DNA of 64,000 nt, from the NCBI RefSeq assembly GCF_029961185.1, contig NZ_JASBQQ010000008.1, positions 1 through 64,000 on the forward strand, written 5' to 3'. Both the position numbers and the translations under genes were made by a program. Numbering within the stretch: the stretch's first letter is position 1; every line of letters starts with the position of its first letter. Below are positions 35,558 through 42,793 of this stretch, one piece after another. Source of the DNA: Albidovulum aestuarii. GTDB taxonomy: Bacteria > Pseudomonadota > Alphaproteobacteria > Rhodobacterales > Rhodobacteraceae. The notes beneath the pieces were generated by a model. It saw nothing but the letters and a program-made list of their open reading frames with translations. It was not told the DNA's origin and searched no databases.

Positions 35558-36390
35558 GCGGCCGGAAGAGGTTCCGAGGCCAGCCCCGGCCGGACGCCGA
35601 GCCCCATGGATGCGTCGATGACGCTGCCATGAAGCGGGGCCGAGTAGCTGCTCGCAAGAAAGAGGATCAGCGCCGCGATTTCGGCCGGTTCGATCAACCG
35701 CCCCTTGGGCATCCGAGCGACGAAGGCACCACGGGCGTCGGGCGCCATCCTGTCGAGTGTGCTAGCCCGCAACATTCCCGTATTCACCGCGCCCGGACAG
35801 ACGGCAAAGACGTCCACGCCGTCATGGACATGCTCTGCCGCCAGCGCCCGGGTCAGGAAGGCAATCGCCGACTTGCTCATGCCATCGGAGAGACGGAAAC
35901 CCGGAATCTGTGTGACGCCGCCACCAACCGAACTCAGGTTTATGATCTTGCAGGGCGCATTGCCTCCCCGTGCCTCGCGTTCGGTCAGAAACGCCTGGGT
36001 CATGGCCAATGTCCCGTCCGCGTTGATCTGTAGCATCGCGCGATCCTGCTCGCCGGGCGTCGCGCCATAAGCAGCAACCGTGGCTGAGCCGACCGCGGCA
36101 TTGTTGACGAGGATGTCAATTTGCCCCCAAACCTCAAATGCCCTCCGGAGGCAGGTTTCGACGGAACTTCTTTCCATCAGGTTCAAGGGCAGCGCAACGG
36201 CCATGCCGTCGAAGCCATCCGCAAAGGCTTGGGCTGCTGGCGGGTCTTCAAAGCCGTCGGCATAGGTAAAGACGACCTTGACACCATGGTCGACGAAAAG
36301 CCGGACGGTTTCCCGCCCCACGCCACCCAGACCGCCGGTGACTAATGCCGTCTGGTCGGCAAGGGTCGGGTCGATGAGGAATCGCGTCAT
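35554..36390 (-). CDS. Short-chain dehydrogenase with altered catalytic Tyr
   Basis: A 278-residue SDR protein. The cofactor motif TGGLGGVGRE is at about residues 19-28, NNAAVG at about 96 and the Ser of the active site in NLSSVGGG near 149. The usual Y-x-x-x-K reads D-G-M-S-K (codon GAT at 35884-35886), one base from TAT, so the catalytic Tyr appears to be replaced by Asp. The protein may be inactive or use a different mechanism. It lies between the EutB-like and M24 genes of the same minus-strand operon. Confidence 0.87.
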   Translation of the reverse strand: MTRFLIDPTLADQTALVTGGLGGVGRETVRLFVDHGVKVVFTYADGFEDPPAAQAFADGFDGMAVALPLNLMERSSVETCLRRAFEVWGQIDILVNNAAVGSATVAAYGATPGEQDRAMLQINADGTLAMTQAFLTEREARGGNAPCKIINLSSVGGGVTQIPGFRLSDGMSKSAIAFLTRALAAEHVHDGVDVFAVCPGAVNTGMLRASTLDRMAPDARGAFVARMPKGRLIEPAEIAALILFLASSYSAPLHGSVIDASMGLGVRPGLASEPLPAA

Positions 36391-36417
36391 GTTCTACCTG
36401 CCTTGTCGCTCGTTGTC

Positions 36418-37404
36418 TCAGTCTGGCACCCTGCCCAGAAGCGCAGTCCCGTAGCTTTCCGTGTCGATGTTGCGCCCGCTGAGAACGCACAGGACGTTGC
36501 CGGTCAGGGTCGGGTCGTTGATCGCCGCTGCGAGTGAGGTGGCCGCCGCGCCTTCGGTGACGAGCTTTGCTACATCGAACAGAATGCGCATCGCGTCCAC
36601 GGTCTGTTCCAGGGTGACGACGGATGTCCGCCGGACAAGCTGGCGGGTCGCCTGCCATACCCCGTCAATGACGGTTGGCGCCCCAATCGCCTTGACGAAG
36701 GTAGATTTCATCGGGACTTCGGTTGGACATCCAGTGCGCAGGGCGGCAGTCACCGGGGTAGCAGTTTCGGCCTCTACGGCGACGACTTCGGCTTTGCTGC
36801 CCAGCCGGTGCAGGGCACTCGCCGTTCCCGTCGTCAGGCCCCCGGCGCCATACGGAGTAAGCACAACGTCCACATCGGGCAGCTTGTCGGCGATTTCTAA
36901 CCCGATGGAGGCGTGCCCGGTTATGACAGCCTGATCGGTCACCGGGTAGATGTATTCCTCCGGCGTATCCGGCTCATCCTGCCCAAGGGCGTAGGACCAG
37001 TATTGTGCGTCCTCAACAAAGCGGACGCTTCCACCGTTTCGCTGCACCCCTTCGATCTTCGACTGGGGTGCATGGCGATACATATAGGCCGCCATCGGCA
37101 CGCCCGCGATCCGCGCCGCCACCGCAACCGCGTACGCCATATTGCCCGAACTGACGGTGCAGACCCCCTTTGCGATGCGTTCTTTCGGGCGGCTCAGCAC
37201 TGCATTCAGCGCGCCACGGAGCTTGAACGATCCGGCCTGGTTTCCGCCCTCGTCCTTCACAAAGAGGTGCTTGCCCGGCAGATCCAGCGGAAGCTCCACA
37301 ATCGGGCTTTCGGAAAGATAGGGCGCAATCCGCCGTGCGGCTACCTCGATCTCTTCAAGCGTCGGAATTCGGACAGGTGACTTGGTCGACGGTCGCACCA
37401 TCAT
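36418..37404 (-). CDS. PLP-dependent threonine dehydratase-like lyase (EutB-like)
   Basis: A 328-residue fold-type II PLP enzyme. The PLP lysine is in GSFKLRG (about residue 60), the phosphate-binding glycine loop is GAGGLTTG (about 192) and TVSSGNMAYAV is the substrate loop. Threonine/serine dehydratases and EutB of hydroxyectoine catabolism share this form; it lacks the C-terminal regulatory ACT domain of biosynthetic IlvA, so a degradative role is more likely. ATGA overlap with the GntR gene indicates coupling. Confidence 0.87.
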   Translation of the reverse strand: MMVRPSTKSPVRIPTLEEIEVAARRIAPYLSESPIVELPLDLPGKHLFVKDEGGNQAGSFKLRGALNAVLSRPKERIAKGVCTVSSGNMAYAVAVAARIAGVPMAAYMYRHAPQSKIEGVQRNGGSVRFVEDAQYWSYALGQDEPDTPEEYIYPVTDQAVITGHASIGLEIADKLPDVDVVLTPYGAGGLTTGTASALHRLGSKAEVVAVEAETATPVTAALRTGCPTEVPMKSTFVKAIGAPTVIDGVWQATRQLVRRTSVVTLEQTVDAMRILFDVAKLVTEGAAATSLAAAINDPTLTGNVLCVLSGRNIDTESYGTALLGRVPD

Positions 37405-38141
37405 GCCGGCCCCACGAAATACGGCACTCCCATCTGGGACGGCGTCAGGCTGGAATGATCCCGGATCAGTTCGACCGCGAGATCAACGTCACGCGCGAGC
37501 GCAGCGTTCATGAGCCCTGTATGCGCGTCGATGGACATGCGCTTTTCCATGTGTTCGATCGCACGAAGCGCGTCGGCATCGCCCTGTCCGGCACGGTTGG
37601 CAGAAGGAAGCAGGACGAAGGCCTTCTGATGGCGTCTGAAGTGGTCATAGATGCTGCGGTAGAAGGCCAGCAGGTGTTTGGCACCGGCGGCACTTACCAG
37701 TGCCATATGAAAATCGATGTGCCGCTCTTCCCAGCGCTCCAGATCGCTCAGGTTCGGATCGCGCAGATCAAGCGCACAGTTCCTGAGCAGATGGTGGGCA
37801 GACAGAATGCCGACTTCCCATTCCTCGCCGCCGCGTTCAATTGCACGTTTTAGCAGTTCGGTTTCAACCGTCGCCCGCGAGAAGACGAGGTCTTCGAAAT
37901 CTTCCGCGCTCAGGCGTGTCGTATAGTAGCCGCGATTGTGCCGAAGCTGGACGAACCCTTCCGCCTCCAGCCGCGCAAGTGCCTCGCGGATCGGCGTGAT
38001 GCCCAGATCGTAGCTGGATTTCAGTGCCTCGACACGCAACGGCTCATCACCTGAAATGCGCCCGTTAACGATATCGCGCTTGACGCGAAGATAGGCGACT
38101 TCTGATTTGCTGGCTTCTCTGTTGACGGGGGCCTTGGCCAT
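37401..38141 (-). CDS. GntR-family (FCD-type) regulator
   Basis: A 246-residue regulator: N-terminal winged helix (SEVAYLRVKRDIVNGRISGD, GITPIREALARLEAEGFVQL at about 15-70) and a helical FCD ligand domain (about 85-225; ATVETELLKRAIERGG, SDLERWEERHIDFHMALVSA) that in relatives binds metal plus an organic acid. ATG 38141 is chosen; a long upstream extension lies inside the ATPase gene. Its position in the middle of the ABC/lyase operon suggests feedback control of the same genes. EnuR of ectoine clusters is a different (MocR) subtype. Confidence 0.88.
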   Translation of the reverse strand: MAKAPVNREASKSEVAYLRVKRDIVNGRISGDEPLRVEALKSSYDLGITPIREALARLEAEGFVQLRHNRGYYTTRLSAEDFEDLVFSRATVETELLKRAIERGGEEWEVGILSAHHLLRNCALDLRDPNLSDLERWEERHIDFHMALVSAAGAKHLLAFYRSIYDHFRRHQKAFVLLPSANRAGQGDADALRAIEHMEKRMSIDAHTGLMNAALARDVDLAVELIRDHSSLTPSQMGVPYFVGPA

Positions 38142-38163
38142 TTGTTTCTTCACGCTTTGATCC

Positions 38164-38940
38164 TTATCTGGCTTTGGCGACCTTGCGCAGGAACTGCTGT
38201 GTCCTGGTCTCTTTCGGGGAATCAATGACTGCGTCGGGCGGGCCCTGCTCCACGATCCTGCCTTTGTCGAAAAAGCAGATCCTGTCGGAGATATCGCGGG
38301 CGAAGTCGATCTGATGGGTAACGAGCAGCATCGTGTAGCTGTGTTTCGTCGCCAGCGCACGTATCACCTCGGTCACCTCCCCGATCGTTTCGGGGTCGAG
38401 TGCCGATGTTGGTTCATCGAAGACGAGGATTTCCGGCTGCATGGCAAGCGTGCGCGCGATGGCGGCCCGTTGCTGCTGGCCGCCGGACAGCTGGGCCGGA
38501 TAATGGTCCTGCTTGGACTCCATGCCGACCATTTTCAATAGATCGACGGCCCGGCTGCGGGCCTCGGTAGGTTTCGCCCCAAGTGCATAGACTGGCGGTT
38601 CGCTGCAATTCTGCAGAATGGTCATGTGCGGAAACAGGTTGAAGTTCTGGAACACCATTCCAAGCTTGGTCCGCATCCGGCGCAAATGCGCGGGCGAGGC
38701 TTCGATCAGCGCACCGCTGCGGAGTTCCTTGTTAAGCGGGATGCCGTCGATCCAGATGACCCCGTCGTCAACCGGCTCCAATGTCATCAGGCACCGCAGG
38801 ACGGTGGTCTTGCCAGACCCCGAGGGGCCGATGATTGACACCACCTCCCCCGCGCCGATGGACAGGTCGAGCTGGTCCAGGACCGTGAGAGACCCGTAGC
38901 GCTTGCTGACCGCTTCAAACCGGATCTTCTCATCTGCCAT
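38164..38940 (-). CDS. Polar-amino-acid ABC transporter ATPase
   Basis: A 258-residue cytoplasmic ATPase of the GlnQ/EhuA type, with Walker A IGPSGSGKTT (about 37-46), signature [18 protein letters not shown], Walker B ILVFDEPTSALDPE and TMLLVTHQIDFA. It belongs to the amino-acid and compatible-solute class. It overlaps the permease gene by 11 bp and is followed 22 bp later by the GntR regulator. Confidence 0.92.
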   Translation of the reverse strand: MADEKIRFEAVSKRYGSLTVLDQLDLSIGAGEVVSIIGPSGSGKTTVLRCLMTLEPVDDGVIWIDGIPLNKELRSGALIEASPAHLRRMRTKLGMVFQNFNLFPHMTILQNCSEPPVYALGAKPTEARSRAVDLLKMVGMESKQDHYPAQLSGGQQQRAAIARTLAMQPEILVFDEPTSALDPETIGEVTEVIRALATKHSYTMLLVTHQIDFARDISDRICFFDKGRIVEQGPPDAVIDSPKETRTQQFLRKVAKAR

Positions 38941-39601
38941 GGCGCATCTCCGGGATCATGTGGCGTTCCACGATCTTGATAAAAACGGCGGACACAAGGC
39001 TGAGGATCAGGAACAGGACGCCAACGACCGTCAAGGGTTCGGTGAAGCGGTACGTCTCGGAGGCAATACGTTTCGCGGTATCCAACATTTCGGGAATCGC
39101 GACGAAGGACAGAAGCGGCGTTTCCTTGAAGGCCAGAATCAAGAGGTTGCCGAGCCCCGGGATCACCGGCCCGACCGCCTGCGGCAGGATGATGCGCCTG
39201 AAGGCCTGATGGGGCGGGTAGTTCAGGACATAGGCCGCTTCCCACTGGCCCTTCGGAACGGCCTGCAAACCGCCACGGAGAATTTCCGCCGCCGGGGCAG
39301 AATTGTAAACGCCCATGGCCAGCACTCCCGTCCAGATGGGTGGAAGGTAGATCCCGGCCATCGGCAGGACGAAGAAGAGAAAGAAGATCACGACGACAAG
39401 AGGCATCCCACGCATGAATTCAATGAATTCCGCGGCCAGGAAGGCCAAAAAACTGATCTTTGACCGCTTGGCCAACATGAGGAAAAGGCCAAGGAACAGC
39501 GCAAGGAAGAACGACAGGACCGTGACTTCTACAGTGACCCACAATCCCGGAAGGATCCGCGGGATCACCGTTTCGAACGTGAAGTCCCACCGCCAGTCCA
39601 T
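38930..39601 (-). CDS. Polar-amino-acid ABC permease 1
   Basis: A 223-residue inner-membrane permease of the HisMQ class with about five hydrophobic helices (segments VTVEVTVLSFFLALFLGLF, LVVVIFFLFFVLPMAGIY) and the coupling loop AAYVLNYPPHQAFRRIILPQ. Its start overlaps the stop of permease 2 by one base, and it overlaps the ATPase gene downstream. Complete in this window. Confidence 0.9.
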   Translation of the reverse strand: MDWRWDFTFETVIPRILPGLWVTVEVTVLSFFLALFLGLFLMLAKRSKISFLAFLAAEFIEFMRGMPLVVVIFFLFFVLPMAGIYLPPIWTGVLAMGVYNSAPAAEILRGGLQAVPKGQWEAAYVLNYPPHQAFRRIILPQAVGPVIPGLGNLLILAFKETPLLSFVAIPEMLDTAKRIASETYRFTEPLTVVGVLFLILSLVSAVFIKIVERHMIPEMRHGR

Positions 39602-40326
39602 CAGGAACGCCCCGTCCGCAGATGACGATTGAAGCCGGTCTCCAGCAAGGCTCCGGCGAACCTGACGACTTGCGACAGGCAGAAATAAATCAGGGCAAGA
39701 ACCGAGAAGATCTCGATCGTGCGGTAGGTTAACTGGTTCTGACGCACTCCTGCGGCAGTCACGTCGACAAGCGTCACGGCAGAGACGAGGGCCGTGCCCT
39801 TGAGAAGCTCAATCGTCATGTTGGTCAACGCCGGAACCGCGATGATGAGAGCCTGCGGAAGGATGATGCGACTGTATTTGCGCCACCCAGGCATATTGAG
39901 CGTCACACAGGCCTCATACTGCCCACGTGGAACCGCCTGAACCGCCCCCCGGATGATTTCGGCGCCATAGGCGCCGGCATTGAGGCTGATGCCGAGCAGC
40001 GCAGCGACATAGGGCGACAGAGTCAGCCCGAATTCGGGCAGCACGAAGAACAGCCAGAAGAGAATGACCAGCAGGCTGACGCCCCGGAAAATCTCCACAT
40101 AAGCTCCGGACATCAGGCGGACCGCTGCGTTCCGCGACAGGCGTCCGAGGCCGGCCGCAACCGAGATGGCATAGGCCAGGATCGCGGACGGAATGGCAAC
40201 CTGGATCGTCACCGTAAGCCCGTTCAGGAGCGCCGGCAGGAAAGACGCGACATTCGAGAAGACCGCAAAATACAGACCGCCGAGGAAGGCGATCGGTATG
40301 AGCATGGCAGTCGGGCGCGGGGTCAT
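39601..40326 (-). CDS. Polar-amino-acid ABC permease 2
   Basis: A 241-residue HisMQ-class inner-membrane permease (LLNGLTVTIQVAIPSAILAY, LLVILFWLFFVLPEFGLTL) with the loop ACVTLNMPGWRKYSRIILPQ contacting the ATPase. A stem-loop lies between it and the upstream binding-protein gene. Intact, though the binding protein that should feed it is interrupted. Confidence 0.9.
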   Translation of the reverse strand: MTPRPTAMLIPIAFLGGLYFAVFSNVASFLPALLNGLTVTIQVAIPSAILAYAISVAAGLGRLSRNAAVRLMSGAYVEIFRGVSLLVILFWLFFVLPEFGLTLSPYVAALLGISLNAGAYGAEIIRGAVQAVPRGQYEACVTLNMPGWRKYSRIILPQALIIAVPALTNMTIELLKGTALVSAVTLVDVTAAGVRQNQLTYRTIEIFSVLALIYFCLSQVVRFAGALLETGFNRHLRTGRS

Positions 40327-40347
40327 GATCCAGTGTCCAGATTGGAA

Positions 40348-40376
40348 GGCTCCGGCGAACCATAGTCGCCGGAGCC
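40348..40376 (-). terminator. Stem-loop between binding-protein and permease genes
   Basis: Perfect 11-bp stem GGCTCCGGCGA / TCGCCGGAGCC with a 7-base loop in the 58-bp gap after the binding-protein stop. Typical of hairpins that stabilise the upstream binding-protein message. Confidence 0.6.
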
Positions 40377-40384
40377 AGATTCAC

Positions 40385-41248
40385 CTATTGCCCGCAGAGT
40401 TCCGAAACGGATTTGACTGGCGCTTCGTCAGCCGTCATCCCGTGCGCCTCGTTGATCGCAATATAGGCGTCCGTTCCGATGAAGCCACGCATGGCCTCGT
40501 TGAACCGGTCGACAAAGGCCTGATCTTCCTTGCGGAAGGCAAACGCTCCGTGGTCCACCGCCGATTTGCCGCCGATCTCATCGAAGGGCTCGACCATATC
40601 CATGTCTGCCTCAGGCAGGTTGGCAATGATCTGGCGCGCGCTCGGCGCATCCACGCCGAATGCATCTGCACGCCCCGCGCGAAGCGCCGCAAGCGCAGTC
40701 GGCGCATCCGGAAACTCCTGCACGTTTTCGCGGGCAATGCCAAGATCAAGCGCCGCCGCAACCTGAGCCGTGCCGGATACAGCCGCGAGCACGGCACCCT
40801 GCGAAAGAATGTCCTCGTACCGGTTCAACCCTTTCGGATTTCCTTTCGGGGTGATCAACGTCGCCTTGATGCCGAAGGTCGGTTCGGAGAACGCTACTTC
40901 GGCGCAGCGGCCGGGATTGACGAACATTCCCGCCGCAACGACATCGTAGCGGCCCGCCTTGAGCCCGGGTATGAGATTGCCCCAATCGGTTGCCACTTCC
41001 TCGGACACTTCGAGACCCATCTCGGACAGAACCGATTTCAGTATCTCGACATCGGTGCCAATCACGTCGCCGGAGTCGTTCACGTAGGCGAAGGGCGCTT
41101 AGTTGAAATAGGCGACGCGCACACCATCCGATGCCGCGGTATCGTTCAGGTCCTGGGCGTTTGCCCCTGTAACGGCGACCGGCGTCAGCAGAACCGCCGC
41201 TGCGACCACCCGCAGTCGAGGCATTAGTGAGTTCAAGGCAAGTCCCAT
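40385..41248 (-). pseudogene. Polar-amino-acid ABC substrate-binding protein, interrupted by in-frame TAA
   Basis: Frame of 287 codons for a periplasmic binding protein (SBP family 3). From ATG 41248 the signal peptide (PRLRVVAAAVLLTPVAVTGA) and the mature start VRVAYFN are followed by TAA (41101-41099, codon 50), then APFAYVNDSGDVIGTDVEIL continues in the same frame to 40385. An acidic residue (GAA/GAC/GAT) is usual at the stop position, so a single substitution fits. Reinitiation at GTG 41083 would give a cytosolic product without signal peptide. The other operon genes are intact. Confidence 0.85.
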
Positions 41249-41561
41249 TTCCAACTCCCTGTTTTCGCGCGCAAGGCGCCTTTTGAAGACGTAAATTGGT
41301 ATCAGGTTAGATTCCGCATTATCTATTTGACAAGAGAGATTAAATATAATCAGGAAGAATCAGTTTAATGCATTGAATCCCAACAGGAACGTTGCGCGCA
41401 CTTGGTCGACAAGTGAATGTCTCACCACCTCCCGAGATGACGCGTTGCGCGGCAACTGACGTCAAAGAGCTTCGAACGAGCGCGTTGGTTCGAGTCGGGT
41501 TCTCCGCTGTCAGTGCCGAGATCAGATGGCACTGCCGAGCCACCCCCACGGGTCCGCAGCA

Positions 41562-41612
41562 AGTATGCTGCGCGGCGCTCGAATGGCCGCTCTAAAGAAT
41601 GCTGCACCGCAC
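41562..41612 (+). repeat. Dispersed intergenic repeat, copy F (diverged)
   Basis: ATGCTGCGCG (41565-41574), then TCGAATGGCCGCTCTAAAGA and TGCTGCACCGCAC. Diverged from copies A-D but with the same block order and spacing. It is the rightmost copy seen. The surrounding gap 41249-42076 (828 bp) holds a possible leftward promoter for the ABC operon (minus-strand TTGTCA near 41330) and no gene. Confidence 0.4.
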
Positions 41613-42076
41613 CATCTGTGCGCCGGGAAGGTCCGGAAAGGGCCGGACGCATCAGTGCAAAGGTCTACGCGGAGCCTAGATACGCCGGATCTTAAACCAG
41701 ATCGGATGGTGGGAGAATTTCGAGCCAACGCAACGATTGGGGGCATTATTGGGGGTCTTTTTGTCTGACCGCATTTTTTACATGCACCAAATCAATACCA
41801 TAGGGTTGAAATCACAGTCCCTTCAGCGCACCATTCTTCCCGGGTCAATCCAAAAACTCCGACATCGTTGCATCCAAGTGCTGCGTCCGTGGGGCGAACG
41901 ACGTCACGATTATTGATCTTGGTTAATTCACTGGCGACAAGAGCTGCGTCCGGCTTTCAAGGCCCGAGAGCCGGACGCCATTGAGGAAACGGGAGAACCG
42001 CAGCATTCGTGCGGTTGATCTTGGACGACGACCCCGTTCTGCGGATCCTGTGTTCCAGTCCCGGTATCGCCCCCCG

Positions 42077-42793
42077 TCAAGGGCGGACAAGCTGCACTGT
42101 GACATGGCCCAGCGCCGGGCCGATCCATTGCCGCGAGAGTGCGATCGTGCCGTTGCCGGTCACCCAGTAGCTGTTCGTCACCGTCAGCGACTGACCCTTC
42201 GCCAGACAGGTTTCGTCGATCTGAACCGTGGCATAGCTCGTCCCGGCAAAGCTGAGCGTCTTTGCCGCACCGGGCTGATAAGTGCAGGTCATCGGCAAGG
42301 GCCGTTCGCGCCACTCGCCGTCGAGATAGCGATACGAGCGGTCGCTGGTCCCCGACCGCCGTCCGGTGATCAGCGCGACAGAGTTCCCGGTGTCAGACGA
42401 CATCAGGTCAAACCCAAGCCCGCGTGAGGCGATCAGCACGCCGCCTCGTAACGACAGGGTCTGCTTGTTCGGTGTGGAATAGGTGCGCACCGGCCCGTTG
42501 CGGCCGTATTCGCCAAGGACGGTCATCAGCCCGGTGTTCTCGATCTGGGCGAGGATCAGCGGTCCGTCGAACGAGGCCTTTGCCGCGGCGGCCATCTGTT
42601 CGGGATCGGGCGTTTGGGCGGGCGTCTTGCCCGCGCGCATCTTGGCGGCGATGGTCTTTGCCGCGCCCAAAGCGGCGCGGCCGCCTTCGGTCTGTGACCG
42701 GTCGCTGCCGCAGGCCGCCAGAAGCACAGAAAGAGAGACGAGCAAGGCCGACCTTGCCGGAAAACGCCCGATCACCGCCAGAACCTCCCCCAC
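42077..42793 (-). CDS. YjbF/GfcB-family lipoprotein
   Basis: A 238-residue lipoprotein of the YjbF/GfcB family. The lipobox LLAAC places the lipid-modified Cys at about residue 28. The mature part has family features LILAQIENTGLMTVLGEYGR, GVLIASRGLGFDLMSSD and a C-terminal YWVTGNGTIALSRQW. YjbF-type proteins work with YjbH in exopolysaccharide or group-4-capsule systems, but their activity is not firmly known. The GTG start at 42793 overlaps the YjbH gene by 22 bp, so the two are coupled. Confidence 0.86.
   Translation of the reverse strand: MGEVLAVIGRFPARSALLVSLSVLLAACGSDRSQTEGGRAALGAAKTIAAKMRAGKTPAQTPDPEQMAAAAKASFDGPLILAQIENTGLMTVLGEYGRNGPVRTYSTPNKQTLSLRGGVLIASRGLGFDLMSSDTGNSVALITGRRSGTSDRSYRYLDGEWRERPLPMTCTYQPGAAKTLSFAGTSYATVQIDETCLAKGQSLTVTNSYWVTGNGTIALSRQWIGPALGHVTVQLVRP

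Noticed and set aside
7874-41101. Genome-wide stop-codon reassignment to explain the three in-frame stops
   Set aside because: Both TAA and TAG end other genes here at sensible places (TAA at 38164, TAG at 56340 and 11564), so reassignment is not supported; local decay or error is simpler.
41461-41520. tRNA-like GGTTCGAGTC segment
   Set aside because: Resembles a T-loop, but no acceptor, D or anticodon arms can be folded around it.
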